NCBI RefSeq assembly: GCF_900109785.1 | Contig: NZ_FOBH01000001.1 | Location: forward strand, 536,170 to 600,169 | DNA from: Nitrosovibrio tenuis | GTDB taxonomy: Bacteria > Pseudomonadota > Gammaproteobacteria > Burkholderiales > Nitrosomonadaceae | Direction of reading: 5' to 3' | DNA length: 64,000 nucleotides | Shown: one piece after another, positions 52,970 through 63,573 of the stretch | Numbering within the stretch: the first letter of the stretch is position 1 | How the letters are laid out: every line of letters starts with the position of its first letter | Made by a program: the position numbers and the translations under genes | Notes under the pieces: model-generated | Databases searched by the model: none | What the model saw: the letters and a program-made list of their open reading frames with translations, nothing else | Told to the model about the DNA's origin: nothing

Positions 52970-53365
52970 ATGAGCATGAGTGACCCCATCGCTGATATGC
53001 TGACGCGTATACGTAACGCGCAGCTTTCTGAAAAAGCATCTGTCGAAATGCCTGCTTCCAAGCTCAAAGCAGCTATTGCACAGGTGTTAAAAGATGAAGG
53101 ATACGTAGAGGATTTTCTGGTTCGCCAGGCGGACGGCAAACCAATGCTGGATATCAGTCTGAAATATTATGCCGGGCGGCCGGTAATCGAAAAGATCGAG
53201 CGCGTCAGCCGCCCCGGTTTACGCATCTATAAGGCCAGCAATCAACTTCCCAATGTGATGAATGGCCTTGGGGTTGCGATTGTATCAACCTCCAAGGGTG
53301 TGATGACTGAACGGAAAGCCCGCGCCAGCGGTGTCGGCGGTGAAGTGTTATGTATCGTAGCGTAA
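52970..53365 (+). CDS. rpsH: 30S ribosomal protein S8
   Basis: 131 residues; [21 protein letters not shown] and the C-terminal [22 protein letters not shown]. In E. coli S8 represses the spc mRNA. Two ATGs, two codons apart, are possible starts. Confidence 0.98.
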   Translation: MSMSDPIADMLTRIRNAQLSEKASVEMPASKLKAAIAQVLKDEGYVEDFLVRQADGKPMLDISLKYYAGRPVIEKIERVSRPGLRIYKASNQLPNVMNGLGVAIVSTSKGVMTERKARASGVGGEVLCIVA

Positions 53366-53376
53366 GGGTATAAAAA

Positions 53377-53910
53377 ATGTCTCGAGTGGGTAAAAATCCC
53401 GTCACAGTTCCCGCAAATGTTGAGGTAACGCTGTCGACTTCCGAGGTATCGGTGAAAGGCCCCTTGGGTACATTGCGACATCGCCTCGTTTCCGACATTT
53501 CGGTCGAGCATGAGGGCGGTAAGTTGCTCGTAAAAGCTGCGAACGGCTCAAAGCAGGCCGACGCCATGTCCGGCACGATGCGTGCGCTATTGGCCAACAT
53601 GGTCAAAGGTGTAACGGATGGTTTCGAGAAAAAACTGACGTTGGTAGGCGTAGGTTATCGCGCCCAGGCGGCAGGTGATGTTCTTAATCTGACATTGGGC
53701 TTTTCTCACCCCGTCGCTCATAAGATGCCCGGCGGTGTGAAAGTTGAAACGCCAACCCAAACGGAAGTGGTGATTAAAGGGATAGACAAGCAGCAAGTAG
53801 GTCAAGTGGCAGCGGAAGTGCGAGCTTATCGCAAGCCGGAACCCTACAAGGGCAAGGGTGTGCGTTACGTTGACGAAGTAATCGTTATGAAAGAAACCAA
53901 GAAGAAATAA
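53377..53910 (+). CDS. rplF: 50S ribosomal protein L6
   Basis: 177 residues; [26 protein letters not shown] and the C-terminal [20 protein letters not shown]. Near the sarcin-ricin loop. Confidence 0.98.
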   Translation: MSRVGKNPVTVPANVEVTLSTSEVSVKGPLGTLRHRLVSDISVEHEGGKLLVKAANGSKQADAMSGTMRALLANMVKGVTDGFEKKLTLVGVGYRAQAAGDVLNLTLGFSHPVAHKMPGGVKVETPTQTEVVIKGIDKQQVGQVAAEVRAYRKPEPYKGKGVRYVDEVIVMKETKKK

Positions 53911-53921
53911 TTGGGGTAGAT

Positions 53922-54278
53922 ATGCCGAATCCGACACAATCCCGTTTGCGCCGCGCGCGCCGGACCCGCGCCAAGATTATCGAATTGAAAATGGTGCGTT
54001 TAGCGGTACACCGCAGCAATTGCCATATCTATGCGCAACTGATAGATGGCTCGGGTGGGAACGTATTAACCAGTGCTTCCACACTCGAACCGGAGGTGCG
54101 CAAACAGTTACCCAATGGCGGTACGATCAGCGCGGCCGCAGAAGTGGGCAGGCGTGTAGCCGAGAAGGCCAGAAGCCTGGGTATCGAAACAGTTGCGTTC
54201 GACCGTTCAGGGTTTAAATATCATGGCCGCGTGAAGGCACTGGCTGAGGCTGCTCGAGAGCACGGCCTCAAATTCTAA
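53922..54278 (+). CDS. rplR: 50S ribosomal protein L18
   Basis: 118 residues; [14 protein letters not shown] and [20 protein letters not shown]. 5S rRNA-binding protein. Confidence 0.98.
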   Translation: MPNPTQSRLRRARRTRAKIIELKMVRLAVHRSNCHIYAQLIDGSGGNVLTSASTLEPEVRKQLPNGGTISAAAEVGRRVAEKARSLGIETVAFDRSGFKYHGRVKALAEAAREHGLKF

Positions 54279-54291
54279 GTGAGACAAGACA

Positions 54292-54834
54292 ATGGCTAAG
54301 ATGCAGGCACGGATGCAGGGGAAAATACCGCAAGGCGATGACCGTGGCGACGGGCTCAAGGAGAAGATGGTTGCGATCAACCGCGTTACCAAGGTGGTCA
54401 AAGGGGGGCGCATCCTTGGTTTTGCCGCGTTGACGGTGGTGGGAAACGGGGACGGCGGTGTTGGAATGGGTAAAGGCAAGTCTCGCGAAGTACCCGTGGC
54501 GGTTCAGAAGGCAATGGATGAAGCGCGCCGGAAAATGATAAAAGTTAGTCTCAAGAATGGTACGCTGCAGCATCCCGTCATCGGCAGGCATGGCGCCGCT
54601 ACAGTGTATATGCAGCCCGCTTCCGAGGGTACCGGTATCATCGCCGGAGGCCCGATGCGCGCCATTTTCGAAGTGATGGGCATACATAATATTCTTGCAA
54701 AATGTATTGGTTCAACCAATCCTTATAATGTCGTGCGGGCTACTCTGCAGGGTTTGCAAGCGATGAACACCCCCGCGGAGATTGCAGCAAAACGAGGTAA
54801 GAGCATAGAAGAAATTATGGGATCGGCCAAATGA
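54292..54834 (+). CDS. rpsE: 30S ribosomal protein S5
   Basis: 180 residues; [38 protein letters not shown] and the C-terminal [17 protein letters not shown]. Spectinomycin-site loop looks wild type. Overlaps rpmD by four bases. Confidence 0.98.
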   Translation: MAKMQARMQGKIPQGDDRGDGLKEKMVAINRVTKVVKGGRILGFAALTVVGNGDGGVGMGKGKSREVPVAVQKAMDEARRKMIKVSLKNGTLQHPVIGRHGAATVYMQPASEGTGIIAGGPMRAIFEVMGIHNILAKCIGSTNPYNVVRATLQGLQAMNTPAEIAAKRGKSIEEIMGSAK

Positions 54835-55019
54835 CCAGAGACGGAAAGAAAATTAAGGTCACTTTGATCAAGAGCCTGATCGGCACCAAACGGTCACATC
54901 GGGCAACCGCACGCGGATTGGGGCTGCGGAGGATTAACAGCAGCGTGGAACTGGACGATACGCCCGCGGTGCGCGGCATGATCAATAATATTTATTATCT
55001 CGTCAAAAGTGAGACATAG
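54831..55019 (+). CDS. rpmD: 50S ribosomal protein L30
   Basis: 62 residues; [20 protein letters not shown] and [20 protein letters not shown]. Directly abuts rplO (stop and start adjacent). Confidence 0.96.
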   Translation: MTRDGKKIKVTLIKSLIGTKRSHRATARGLGLRRINSSVELDDTPAVRGMINNIYYLVKSET

Positions 55020-55451
55020 ATGAGGCTGAATTCGATTAAACCCGCAGTTGGCGCGAAGCATCCGAGGCGCCGGGTAGGGCGTGGTATCGGTTGTGGCCTC
55101 GGCAAGACTGCCGGGCGCGGCCACAAGGGTCAGAAATCCCGTACGGGTGGTTTTCACAAAGTAGGCTTTGAAGGCGGCCAGATGCCCTTGCAACGCCGTT
55201 TGCCGAAGCGCGGCTTTGTTTCGCTTACCAAAAAAAGCGGTGCGCAAGTACGATTGTCAGATTTAAGCAAGCTGCCGGGAGATACAATCGATATTCTAAT
55301 GTTAAAAAACGCCGGAATTGTTCCCGGTGCTGCCTCAACCGCTAAAGTTATACTTTCCGGAAAAATTGAGCGTGCGGTAAAGCTACAGGGTATCTCGGTA
55401 ACCAAGGGTGCGCGAGCTGCCATTGAGGCTATTGGTGGCAGTATAGAATAA
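55020..55451 (+). CDS. rplO: 50S ribosomal protein L15
   Basis: 143 residues; [33 protein letters not shown] and [18 protein letters not shown]. The ATG immediately follows the rpmD stop. Confidence 0.98.
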   Translation: MRLNSIKPAVGAKHPRRRVGRGIGCGLGKTAGRGHKGQKSRTGGFHKVGFEGGQMPLQRRLPKRGFVSLTKKSGAQVRLSDLSKLPGDTIDILMLKNAGIVPGAASTAKVILSGKIERAVKLQGISVTKGARAAIEAIGGSIE

Positions 55452-55468
55452 GCTCAAGAGGATTCACA

Positions 55469-56797
55469 TTGGCCGCTAGCGACTCTCTTAAGGGTATTTC
55501 CGGAAAACTTGGCGACTTGAAGCGCCGGCTTTGGTTTCTATTGTTTGCTTTAATCGTCTATCGTATCGGCGCGCACGTACCCGTCCCCGGCATCGATCCT
55601 GTGGTATTGAAGGATTTGTTCGAGTCCCAGCAGGGGGGCATTCTTGGCATGTTTAACATGTTTTCCGGTGGGGCGCTTTCCCGTTTTTCGATCTTTGCAT
55701 TGGGAATCATGCCGTATATTTCGGCTTCGATTATCATGCAATTGGGCACAGTAGCGTTTCCTTATTTGGAAGCTTTGAAAAAGGAGGGCGAATCCGGGCG
55801 GCGAAAGATCACGCAATACACCCGCTACGGTACGTTAGGGTTGGCGCTGGTCCAGGGCTATGGAATATCCATTGCGTTACAGGCCCAGCCCGGCTTGGTG
55901 ATTGAGCCTGGACCCATGTTCCTGTTGACGACGGTCATAACCCTGGTGACTGGCACAATATTTCTGATGTGGCTAGGGGAGCAGATCACCGAACGTGGTA
56001 TCGGCAACGGTATCTCTCTCATAATTTTTGCCGGCATTGCTGCGGGGCTCCCGAGCGCAATTGGTGGAACACTTGAGCTGGTGCGAACCGGAGCCATGCA
56101 TTTCCTGGTGGCCCTAGGGATTTTTGTGGCGGCAATCGTAGTGACGGGCTTCGTCGTCTTCGTTGAGCGCGGGCAACGCAAAATATTGGTGAATTATGCG
56201 AAGCGTCAGGTTGGGCGAAAGGTTTATGGCGGCCAGAGTTCTCATCTACCGCTGAAGCTTAATATGGCTGGCGTGATTCCCCCAATCTTCGCTTCCAGCA
56301 TCATATTGTTTCCGGCTACGCTAGCCGGTTGGTTCTCTAGTGGCGAATCGATGAACTGGCTGAAGGACATAAGCAATGCCTTATCTCCGGGTCAGCCGAT
56401 ATACGTAATCATGTACGCGGCTATGATCGTATTTTTCTGTTTCTTTTATACGGCGCTCGTGTTCAATCCCAAGGAAACCGCAGAGAATCTGAAAAAAAGT
56501 GGCGCATTCATTCCTGGGATTCGTCCAGGTGACCAGACGGCCCGCTATATAGAGCGCATTATGTTGCGACTAACCCTGGCGGGAGCGATTTATGTAACAC
56601 TTGTCTGCTTGCTGCCTGAATTTCTTATCCTGAAATGGAACGTGCCCTTTTATTTTGGTGGAACTTCCCTGTTGATCATAGTGGTGGTGACGATGGATTT
56701 CATGTCGCAGGTACAGGCATACATCATGTCGCATCAATACGAGAGCTTATTAAAGAAAGCTAACTTCAAGGGTGGTGGTGGGTTGCCCGCGAGGTAA
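55469..56797 (+). CDS. secY: Preprotein translocase subunit SecY
   Basis: 442 residues, ten transmembrane helices. Plug region [20 protein letters not shown], then [16 protein letters not shown], the cytoplasmic loop [20 protein letters not shown], and [13 protein letters not shown]. Forms the Sec channel with SecE (encoded at 27516). TTG start behind AAGAGGATTCACA. Usual place after rplO. Confidence 0.98.
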   Translation: MAASDSLKGISGKLGDLKRRLWFLLFALIVYRIGAHVPVPGIDPVVLKDLFESQQGGILGMFNMFSGGALSRFSIFALGIMPYISASIIMQLGTVAFPYLEALKKEGESGRRKITQYTRYGTLGLALVQGYGISIALQAQPGLVIEPGPMFLLTTVITLVTGTIFLMWLGEQITERGIGNGISLIIFAGIAAGLPSAIGGTLELVRTGAMHFLVALGIFVAAIVVTGFVVFVERGQRKILVNYAKRQVGRKVYGGQSSHLPLKLNMAGVIPPIFASSIILFPATLAGWFSSGESMNWLKDISNALSPGQPIYVIMYAAMIVFFCFFYTALVFNPKETAENLKKSGAFIPGIRPGDQTARYIERIMLRLTLAGAIYVTLVCLLPEFLILKWNVPFYFGGTSLLIIVVVTMDFMSQVQAYIMSHQYESLLKKANFKGGGGLPAR

Positions 56798-56814
56798 TTA
56801 CATCCAAGGACAGG

Positions 56815-57033
56815 ATGGCTAAGGAAGAAACGATACAAATGCAGGGCGAAATTCTGGAAACATTGCCCAATGCAACGTTCCGGGTAAAGTTGGAAAACGG
56901 GCATATCGTATTGGGACATATTTCCGGCAAGATGCGTATGCACTATATCCGTATTTTACCGGGCGATAAGGTAACGGTAGATCTTACGCCGTATGATTTA
57001 AGCAGGGCGCGGATTACATTTCGTGCCAAATAG
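56815..57033 (+). CDS. infA: Translation initiation factor IF-1
   Basis: 72 residues, an OB-fold: [37 protein letters not shown] and [17 protein letters not shown]. Blocks the ribosomal A site during initiation. Eighteen bases after secY. Confidence 0.97.
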   Translation: MAKEETIQMQGEILETLPNATFRVKLENGHIVLGHISGKMRMHYIRILPGDKVTVDLTPYDLSRARITFRAK

Positions 57034-57050
57034 CGGAAAAGGAGGCTCTC

Positions 57051-57164
57051 ATGAAAGTGTTGGCATCGGTAAAAAAGATTTGCCGTAATTGTAAAATTAT
57101 CCGGCGCAATCGCGTGGTGAGAGTGATCTGTACAGATCCAAGGCACAAGCAACGCCAGGGTTGA
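57051..57164 (+). CDS. rpmJ: 50S ribosomal protein L36 (zinc type)
   Basis: 37 residues beginning [19 protein letters not shown] and ending in KQRQG. The CxxC...C...H zinc ribbon (CRNC, then CTDPRH) is complete, so this is the zinc-binding form. GGAGGCTCTC precedes the ATG. Standard position between infA and rpsM. Confidence 0.96.
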   Translation: MKVLASVKKICRNCKIIRRNRVVRVICTDPRHKQRQG

Positions 57165-57214
57165 TCTGATGGTATTGCGTTCGATGTTATAATTTAAAAC
57201 TTTAGGAAAACCGT

Positions 57215-57595
57215 ATGGCCCGTATCGCTGGAGTAAATATCCCAAATCATCAGCATGCTGAAATTGCGTTGACCGCGATTTATGGCATAGGTCGCACCAG
57301 GGCGCGGGAGATTTGTGCAGCGGCCGGCATTGACGCATCCACCAAGATCAAGGATGTAACGGATGCGCAAATGGATAAACTACGGGATCATGTGGCCAAA
57401 ATTGCGGTCGAGGGTGATCTGCGGCGTGAAATATCGATGAACATCAAGCGCTTGATGGATCTAGGCTGCTATCGCGGACTACGTCATCGGCGGGGTTTGC
57501 CGGTGCGTGGTCAGCGCACTCGTACTAACGCCAGGACACGCAAAGGGCCGCGTAAGGCAGTTCGCGCCTCGAGCACGAAGCCAGCGGCGAAATAA
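57215..57595 (+). CDS. rpsM: 30S ribosomal protein S13
   Basis: 126 residues; [31 protein letters not shown], and [20 protein letters not shown]. Start of the alpha operon. Confidence 0.98.
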   Translation: MARIAGVNIPNHQHAEIALTAIYGIGRTRAREICAAAGIDASTKIKDVTDAQMDKLRDHVAKIAVEGDLRREISMNIKRLMDLGCYRGLRHRRGLPVRGQRTRTNARTRKGPRKAVRASSTKPAAK

Positions 57596-57641
57596 GAAAT
57601 ATTTGATAGCCAACTGAACGAAAGTTCAAGGATTAATTCAT

Positions 57642-58031
57642 ATGGTAAAAGCAGCCGCGCGCGTACGTAAAAAGGTCAAGAAAAACATAGCCGAGGGCAT
57701 AGCGCACGTCCATGCCTCTTTTAATAATACGATTGTGACCATAACCGATCGTCAGGGGAATGCCCTGTCGTGGGCTACTTCCGGCGGCGCAGGTTTCAAG
57801 GGATCGCGTAAGAGTACCCCATTCGCGGCTCAGGTGGCAGCGGAGCAAGCCGGCAAGCTGGCGCAGGAGTCTGGGGTGAAGAATTTGGAGGTACGTATCA
57901 AAGGACCTGGCCCGGGACGCGAATCCGCAGTCCGGGCATTGAACGCAGCAGGCTTCAAAATTACCAGTATTTCGGATGTGACGCCAGTTCCGCATAACGG
58001 TTGCCGTCCGCCGAAGAAACGCCGCATTTAA
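57642..58031 (+). CDS. rpsK: 30S ribosomal protein S11
   Basis: 129 residues; [40 protein letters not shown] and the C-terminal [17 protein letters not shown]. Confidence 0.98.
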   Translation: MVKAAARVRKKVKKNIAEGIAHVHASFNNTIVTITDRQGNALSWATSGGAGFKGSRKSTPFAAQVAAEQAGKLAQESGVKNLEVRIKGPGPGRESAVRALNAAGFKITSISDVTPVPHNGCRPPKKRRI

Positions 58032-58041
58032 GGAGTGGATT

Positions 58042-58668
58042 GTGGCCAGAAATCTTGACCCAAAATGTCGTCAGTGTCGCCGGGAAGGAGAAAAGCTTTT
58101 TCTGAAAGGTGAAAAGTGTTTTACCGACAAGTGTGCAATCGAGCGCAGAAATTATGCGCCTGGTCAGCATGGTCAGAAAAGCGGGCGGTTGTCCGATTAT
58201 GGTGTGCAGCTACGCGAGAAGCAGAAGTTGCGCCGGATATACGGAATATTGGAGCGTCAGTTCCGCAATAATTACGAGTTGGCTGACAGGCAGCGCGGCA
58301 TCACGGGAGAGAACTTGCTCCAATTGCTGGAATGCCGTCTGGATACGGTTTCCTATCGTATGGGTTTTGGCGCATCGCGTTCAGAGGCGCGCCAGGTCGT
58401 GCGCCATAATGGCATTCTTGTGAATGGCCGGAAAGTTAATATTCCATCTTATCAGGTAAAACCGGGGGATGTGATAGAGGTTGTCGAGAAGGCAAAAAAC
58501 CATTTGCGCATCAAAGCGGCGGTGGAAGCGGCCGAGCGGCGAAATTTTCCGGAATGGATAGAGATGGATGTCAAAGCCATGAAGGGAACCTTCAAGATCA
58601 GGCCGGAGCGGTCCGATTTGCCCTCCAGCATCAATGAATCATTAGTAATTGAATTGTATTCCAAGTAA
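58042..58668 (+). CDS. rpsD: 30S ribosomal protein S4 (Cys4 form)
   Basis: 208 residues; S4 RNA-binding domain with [14 protein letters not shown]. The N-terminus carries CRQC and then CFTDKC, a complete Cys4 zinc site that E. coli S4 lacks. GTG start behind AAGGAG. In E. coli S4 represses the alpha operon. Confidence 0.98.
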   Translation: MARNLDPKCRQCRREGEKLFLKGEKCFTDKCAIERRNYAPGQHGQKSGRLSDYGVQLREKQKLRRIYGILERQFRNNYELADRQRGITGENLLQLLECRLDTVSYRMGFGASRSEARQVVRHNGILVNGRKVNIPSYQVKPGDVIEVVEKAKNHLRIKAAVEAAERRNFPEWIEMDVKAMKGTFKIRPERSDLPSSINESLVIELYSK

Positions 58669-58703
58669 CCAGCTGCCAAAGCTTTCCGCAAAAGGATCAG
58701 GCT

Positions 58704-59711
58704 ATGCCAAGTAATACCACTTTTCTTACGCCGCGTATTATTGACGTTCAGAATATTTCACCTCTGCACGCCAAGATTACCATGGAACCGTTTGAACGCG
58801 GTTATGGGCATACTTTAGGAAATGCACTGCGTCGAATCCTGCTCTCATCAATGCCGGGATTCGCGCCGACTGAGGTTCAAATCAGCGGTGTCGTGCATGA
58901 ATATTCCGCGCTCGATGGCGTGCAGGAAGACGTTGTAGATATTCTGCTTAATCTGAAGGGTATCGTTCTGAAATTGCATAACCGCACCGAGGCCATTCTG
59001 ATTCTGAAAAAGAAGGGTGAGGGTACGGTAACCGCTGGAGATATTGAGGCTATACATGACGTTGAGATTGTTAATCCGGATCATGTTATTGCGCATCTCA
59101 CCGCGGGCGGGAAGCTGGACATGCAGATCAAGGTGGAACTTGGGCGCGGGTATGTGCCAGGAACCGTACGGCAGTTGACAAATGAAAGCCGTACGATTGG
59201 CAGCATCCTGCTTGATGCTTCTTTTAGTCCCATTCGCCGCGTAAGTTATGCGGTGGAAAGCGCACGCGTCGAACAGCGTACCGACCTTGATAAACTTGTT
59301 ATGGATATTGAGACCAACGGGGTTGTCGAGCCGGAGGAAGCAATCCGATATGCCGCTAAGGTGCTGGTGGAGCAACTATCAGTATTCGCGGATCTTAAGG
59401 GTACACCCTTGCCCGTGGAGCAGCCCAAATTGCCGCAGATTGATCCGGTGCTGCTGCGACCAGTAGATGATCTTGAGCTGACGGTGCGCTCTGCCAATTG
59501 TCTTAAGGCGGAGAACATCTACTATATTGGCGATCTCATCCAGCGTACCGAGACCGAACTGCTCAAGACGCCCAACCTGGGCAGAAAATCGCTTAATGAA
59601 ATTAAAGAAGTGTTGGCTTCACGCGGACTTACGCTGGGAATGAAGCTGGAAAGCTGGCCGCCTGCCAACCTTGATAAAAGTAAAAAGGAAACAAGCCATG
59701 CGGCACCATAA
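58704..59711 (+). CDS. rpoA: RNA polymerase alpha subunit
   Basis: 335 residues. N-terminal domain with [20 protein letters not shown], linker near residue 235-250, and the DNA/activator-binding C-terminal domain with [15 protein letters not shown] [19 protein letters not shown] and [14 protein letters not shown]. Its end overlaps the rplQ start by 14 bases. Confidence 0.99.
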   Translation: MPSNTTFLTPRIIDVQNISPLHAKITMEPFERGYGHTLGNALRRILLSSMPGFAPTEVQISGVVHEYSALDGVQEDVVDILLNLKGIVLKLHNRTEAILILKKKGEGTVTAGDIEAIHDVEIVNPDHVIAHLTAGGKLDMQIKVELGRGYVPGTVRQLTNESRTIGSILLDASFSPIRRVSYAVESARVEQRTDLDKLVMDIETNGVVEPEEAIRYAAKVLVEQLSVFADLKGTPLPVEQPKLPQIDPVLLRPVDDLELTVRSANCLKAENIYYIGDLIQRTETELLKTPNLGRKSLNEIKEVLASRGLTLGMKLESWPPANLDKSKKETSHAAP

Positions 59712-60096
59712 TGGGCTTAGGAAACTGAATCGCACGAGCAGCCATCGTCTTTTAATGCTGCGTAATATGACTAATTCCTTGCTGCGACATGAGGTTATTA
59801 AGACCACGCTGCCGAAAGCCAAGGAGTTGCGGCGTGTAATTGAACCGATGATAACGCTCGGCAAAAAGCCATCGCTCGCTAACCGGCGTCTGGCGTTTAA
59901 TCGCCTGCGGGATCGCGACATGGTCGGTAAATTATTCGCGGAGCTTGGCCCCCGTTATCAATCACGAAATGGTGGCTACCTGCGTATTCTTAAATTTGGT
60001 TTTCGAGCCGGAGACAATGCACCGATGGCGCTGATCGAATTAATGGATCGACCAGAGCAGGTTGCTGCACCCGGGGCTGAGAAAACTGATACATAA
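59698..60096 (+). CDS. rplQ: 50S ribosomal protein L17
   Basis: 132 residues; [40 protein letters not shown] and the C-terminal [15 protein letters not shown]. The start lies inside rpoA behind AAAGGAAACAAGCC; an ATG nine codons upstream gives a non-ribosomal extension. Last gene of the ribosomal block. Confidence 0.98.
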   Translation: MRHHNGLRKLNRTSSHRLLMLRNMTNSLLRHEVIKTTLPKAKELRRVIEPMITLGKKPSLANRRLAFNRLRDRDMVGKLFAELGPRYQSRNGGYLRILKFGFRAGDNAPMALIELMDRPEQVAAPGAEKTDT

Positions 60097-60114
60097 TCCC
60101 TAAGCAAGGGAAGC

Positions 60115-60143
60115 AAAAAGCCGGGTTGCCCCGGCTTTTTTTT
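60115..60143 (+). terminator. Rho-independent terminator after rplQ
   Basis: Stem AAAAAGCCGGG/CCCGGCTTTTT with a TTGC loop and a run of eight T in total. Closes the alpha operon and hence the whole ribosomal block. Confidence 0.93.
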
Positions 60144-60314
60144 CGGATGAGCTTATAATCTATATTGCGGTATGGGATTCAGCATTTCTTTGCCTTATCA
60201 GCTAAATGGTCTTGAGTATTTAGTTCGCATGGTTTCACGTTTTTATTTTCTAATGCAACATTAATCTGACCCGAACCTGGATTAAAAAACCTTTTGTTCA
60301 GATGAGGCATTCTG

Positions 60315-60629
60315 ATGGATCTAGCAACTTGGACTGATGCCGATCTTGTTTCTGTACGTGAAAAGCTGCATTTATGGTGCGCCCAACGCCAAGCTCCAAC
60401 ATGGGGAAACCGATTTTGGGCTGTGATGGGATACCTGGGCGCATTTGCGTTTCTTACCGGGCTCACGGATACGTTTTTTGGTGGTCCAACTTTGTTGAAC
60501 GTTTTTCTGATGTTGCTCGGTGTTGCAGCCTGTTTTTCCTGGTACAAGGGAGATAAACAACGCAAGAAGAATATCAGTTTTCTTGAAAAGCTCGATCAAG
60601 AACTTGCGCGCCGCGGACATAAAATCTAG
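60315..60629 (+). CDS. Small two-helix membrane protein, unknown function
   Basis: 104 residues. A soluble N-terminal part with TDADLVSVREKLHLWCAQRQ, two hydrophobic segments (AVMGYLGAFAFLTGL and NVFLMLLGVAACFSWY) and a charged C-terminal helix with KNISFLEKLDQELARRG. No family recognised. A start codon follows GATGAGGCATTCTG, so no strong ribosome-binding site. Independent gene after the terminator. Confidence 0.6.
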   Translation: MDLATWTDADLVSVREKLHLWCAQRQAPTWGNRFWAVMGYLGAFAFLTGLTDTFFGGPTLLNVFLMLLGVAACFSWYKGDKQRKKNISFLEKLDQELARRGHKI

Positions 60630-60743
60630 GGCAACCCTCTTTCTGGATTCGCATGTTTCTCAGGAGCAGCTTCATGGCAATCCCATCCTGGACCGATCAG
60701 TACGGTCATCTGATGAGATCCTTGAACGGCTCCCCTTACAATA

Positions 60744-61217
60744 ATGTTTCTTGACAATAAGATACATGCATGTGAGATTGGTGACCAAAACGTCGCACTG
60801 TTTAGCTCTATTTGCCAATTCATATGGGTTCAGGGAGAGCCGCTGCCTCTCATTTATGACATTGAGCATGATATCTATACCAGCCATGGCATCGATCTGC
60901 CGGCGTTAAAGCACCTGCAGAGAATCGGCCTGATATCTTTAGACGCGGCGGGCTATGTAAAGAAGAAACTCGGTAAGCACACTCGCTTGTTCTACTTCGG
61001 CAAGCCGACAAAAATACAGTTTCGTCAAGAGATGAACAATCAACTTGATCTCGGCCATGTTCTGCTGACCGAAAAAGGAAAAAAGTTGAGTGCTTTTTGC
61101 AAGGTTGCGTCGAACCGGAATTTCTATGAATATGTTATTGAAAAGTGGTCCGGGCAAGGGATGATTACATCATCCATTTTAACAAAGTGCCGGGTTGAAG
61201 TAGGCCATCCAGCATAG
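60744..61217 (+). pseudogene. Probable 5'-truncated DUF2806/TIGR03899-like protein
   Basis: 157 codons without a visible ribosome-binding site. The first residues (QNVALFSSICQFIW, DLPALKHLQRIGLI) and the end (LLTEKGKKLSAFC, YEYVIEKW) look like the C-terminal half of DUF2806/TIGR03899-like conserved proteins, as far as I recall that family. The usual N-terminal half is not found upstream in any frame. The preceding frame ends on the TAA whose last A is the first base of this ATG. May be a degraded remnant or a short independent gene. Confidence 0.4.
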
Positions 61218-61262
61218 ATTCACTGTGCCACCTTTTGTCATGTGATCCTTTATTTCCCTGCT

Positions 61263-61310
61263 CTCAGGTCCTCATGTCCTCAGGTCCTCTTATCCTCATG
61301 CCCTCGCGTC
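61263..61310. repeat. Degenerate 8-bp tandem repeat
   Basis: Six consecutive octamers on the pattern CTCANGTC: CTCAGGTC, CTCATGTC, CTCAGGTC, CTCTTATC, CTCATGCC, CTCGCGTC. Located in the gap between convergent genes. Slippage-type simple repeat. Confidence 0.6.
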
Positions 61311-61355
61311 CCTTCTATTCTCGCGCTTGAAACCTTGAGTAGCCCTGGCGATTGT

Positions 61356-62513
61356 TCAAATAAGATAGGTATCGATACCTGTCAGCAATAAATCGTATTG
61401 AGCCTCCACTACTTCCTTGATCAGCAGTGCCGGAACTCCTCCCACTACATTACCTTCTAACGCCAGCCAGCCCACCGCATCGGTTGGTCCAAGACTGACG
61501 ACATAACCCAGATCGCGATGCCAATAGGGTTCAAGCAATTTGAGGAAGCCTGAATGGCGCAGCATATTGCGTGCTGCCAGCATTCCTTTCCGCACAGCGG
61601 ACTGGGCAGTCATGGTATTAGAACCTGAAGAATTGTAGATACAGCAGTCGCCCGAGGTAAAGATATTTTGTAGCGGCTTTCGCTCGACCATAACTTGTCC
61701 AAAGGCATTGGCCGAAAGCAATATTTCAGGTTTCTTGCCAAGAAACAGAAACGACATTGCGGAGGGCAGTTTGAATTGACGGCCAGTATCCTTTTCTTCC
61801 AGCACGACATTATTCACTTCCTGACCCTGATAGCGCGTGTTGGGGTAGAAGTCGATATCCAGCTCATCCATGCGCGATTGAGCATAGGTGGAGAAACCCT
61901 CTGGAAACTGTTGAAGCACACGATTTTGTCCATGAACCAACCGCAACCTGCATTCGACCTTCCTGCGCCGGAGAAAGTGAGCAATTTCAAAAAGAAATTG
62001 AATACCCGTGGCGCCGCCACCCACTACCGAAATGAACTGCTCGCTTGCATTGCATACAGCAAGCTCTCTGTCCAGTAAACCGGAGCCAGGATAAATCATG
62101 AAATCCTGCAGATCGAAAACATTTCCAGATTTCGATGCCGGCGCTATAGGTGCGCCCGAAGCAATCAGAACATAATCAAAATCTATAATCTCATTGTTGA
62201 CTACGAGAAATTTATCATTCTGCCAGTGCAACAGCGTACGTTCGTCTATGCTCAGACTGGCGCAAATATGACGGCAGCCAAAACGATCTTCCAGTATCGA
62301 AAACGGTATCAAGAAATCCTGTAAAGGATATCTGAACGTTTCATGTAGATGAGTGATCTTGAGGTGATGGGATCTCGGATCAATGATGGTTATGCGAGCG
62401 TCCGGCATATGGCGCAACAATGTGACCAAAGCAGCCACTCCCGCATAACCGCCGCCTACAATAACAATTTTGAGTTGTTTACGCCCGGGTATATAAAATG
62501 GCAGAAACGACAT
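61356..62513 (-). CDS. NDH-2-like FAD-dependent pyridine nucleotide oxidoreductase
   Basis: A 385-residue flavoprotein. N-terminal FAD site IVIVGGGYAGVAAL, second Rossmann GXGXXG-like ISVVGGGATGIQFLFE for NAD(P)H, and the FAD C-terminal signature FTSGDC. The end (LGYVVSLGPTDAVGWLALEG) resembles type II NADH dehydrogenases. It would pass electrons from NADH to quinone without pumping protons, but other reductase roles (e.g. sulfide:quinone type) cannot be excluded; no active-site cysteine pair is seen. ATG behind AAGGAGGAATT; an upstream in-frame start was rejected. Confidence 0.82.
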   Translation of the reverse strand: MSFLPFYIPGRKQLKIVIVGGGYAGVAALVTLLRHMPDARITIIDPRSHHLKITHLHETFRYPLQDFLIPFSILEDRFGCRHICASLSIDERTLLHWQNDKFLVVNNEIIDFDYVLIASGAPIAPASKSGNVFDLQDFMIYPGSGLLDRELAVCNASEQFISVVGGGATGIQFLFEIAHFLRRRKVECRLRLVHGQNRVLQQFPEGFSTYAQSRMDELDIDFYPNTRYQGQEVNNVVLEEKDTGRQFKLPSAMSFLFLGKKPEILLSANAFGQVMVERKPLQNIFTSGDCCIYNSSGSNTMTAQSAVRKGMLAARNMLRHSGFLKLLEPYWHRDLGYVVSLGPTDAVGWLALEGNVVGGVPALLIKEVVEAQYDLLLTGIDTYLI

Positions 62514-62613
62514 AATTCCTCCTTCGAAAATGCAGGTTTTATTTCTAAAACCTGCATCCATCGCATCCCTTTGTGCAGGTACGGTGTGTTTGGCCGACTG
62601 ACTGTTGGTTCTA

Positions 62614-63573
62614 TCAACACAATAATTGCCGTCGCGCCTGCGTGTTTACCCCATACGCTATATCAGCGAATTCGCATTTCTTCCGAGGGATAGTCTCTGG
62701 CTTCCAATTTTCCAATGCCCATTTCCAAAACGATGCAACACTGCTTTTGATCAATTCTTTTGGGGGTGTCTGACCCAGAAAACGTATTGCCATGATCAGT
62801 TGCGGCATTGGATCGGAGGAATCAACAGGCATCGCCCGGGTCTGCTTGCTGAGTTTCTCGCCCACAGCGTTAACCACTACCGGTAAATGCATATAAGTGG
62901 GCGTTGAATAACCCAGCAATCGTTGCAAGTAAATTTGGCGGGAGGTGGAATTTAGCAAATCCGCGCCGCGCACCACGTGAGTAACGCATTGCTCGGCATC
63001 ATCCACGACCACGGCGAGCTGATAAGCAAAGATGCCGTCGGCACGGCGCAGTACGAAGTCGCCGATATCGGCTCGCAGATGCTGCTGAATTCGGCTCTGC
63101 AATGCATCCGTAAATTCAACAGGATAGTTATCCGTTCGCACCCGCCATGCTGCAGAATCCTCTATTGGAACGGAGCGGGCACGGCAAGTGCCGGAATAAA
63201 CCGGTCCATCCATTCCCACGATGGTGGAATCAGCAATTTCTTTCCGGCTGCAGATGCAGGGATAAAGCATACGCTGCTTTTCAAGCGCCTCAAATGCGGC
63301 TCTGTAGGCTTCGTTCCGTCTACTTTGATAGAGCACTTCGCCATCCCATTCCATTCCCAACGTCACAAGAGTATTCAGAATGGCTGTGGATGCTCCAGGG
63401 ATTTCCCGCGCTGGGTCCAGGTCTTCAATTCGCAACAGCCATTCGCCCCGGCGTGATTTGGCCTCCAAATAGCTGCCTACGGCGGTGACAAGGGAGCCAA
63501 AATGGAGTGGTCCAGTGGGAGACGGCGCAAAACGGCCACGATAGACCGAAAGTGTGGGAAGGCTATTGGGCAC
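62614..63573 (-). CDS. gluQ: Glutamyl-Q tRNA(Asp) synthetase
   Basis: 319 residues, a GluRS catalytic-domain paralogue lacking the anticodon-binding domain. Signature RFAPSPTGPLHFGSLVTAVGS (HFGS, HIGH-type, near 24-27), zinc ligands CIC...Y...C (YPCICSRKE, then YSGTC), and KLSKQTR for the KMSKS loop. It attaches glutamate to queuosine in tRNA-Asp. GTG start. No operon partner, though it lies near the NDH-2-like gene on the same strand. Confidence 0.94.
   Translation of the reverse strand: MPNSLPTLSVYRGRFAPSPTGPLHFGSLVTAVGSYLEAKSRRGEWLLRIEDLDPAREIPGASTAILNTLVTLGMEWDGEVLYQSRRNEAYRAAFEALEKQRMLYPCICSRKEIADSTIVGMDGPVYSGTCRARSVPIEDSAAWRVRTDNYPVEFTDALQSRIQQHLRADIGDFVLRRADGIFAYQLAVVVDDAEQCVTHVVRGADLLNSTSRQIYLQRLLGYSTPTYMHLPVVVNAVGEKLSKQTRAMPVDSSDPMPQLIMAIRFLGQTPPKELIKSSVASFWKWALENWKPETIPRKKCEFADIAYGVNTQARRQLLC

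Noticed and set aside
61263..61310. CRISPR-like array
   Set aside because: Repeats are 8 bases, degenerate and contiguous, without spacers; no cas genes in the window.
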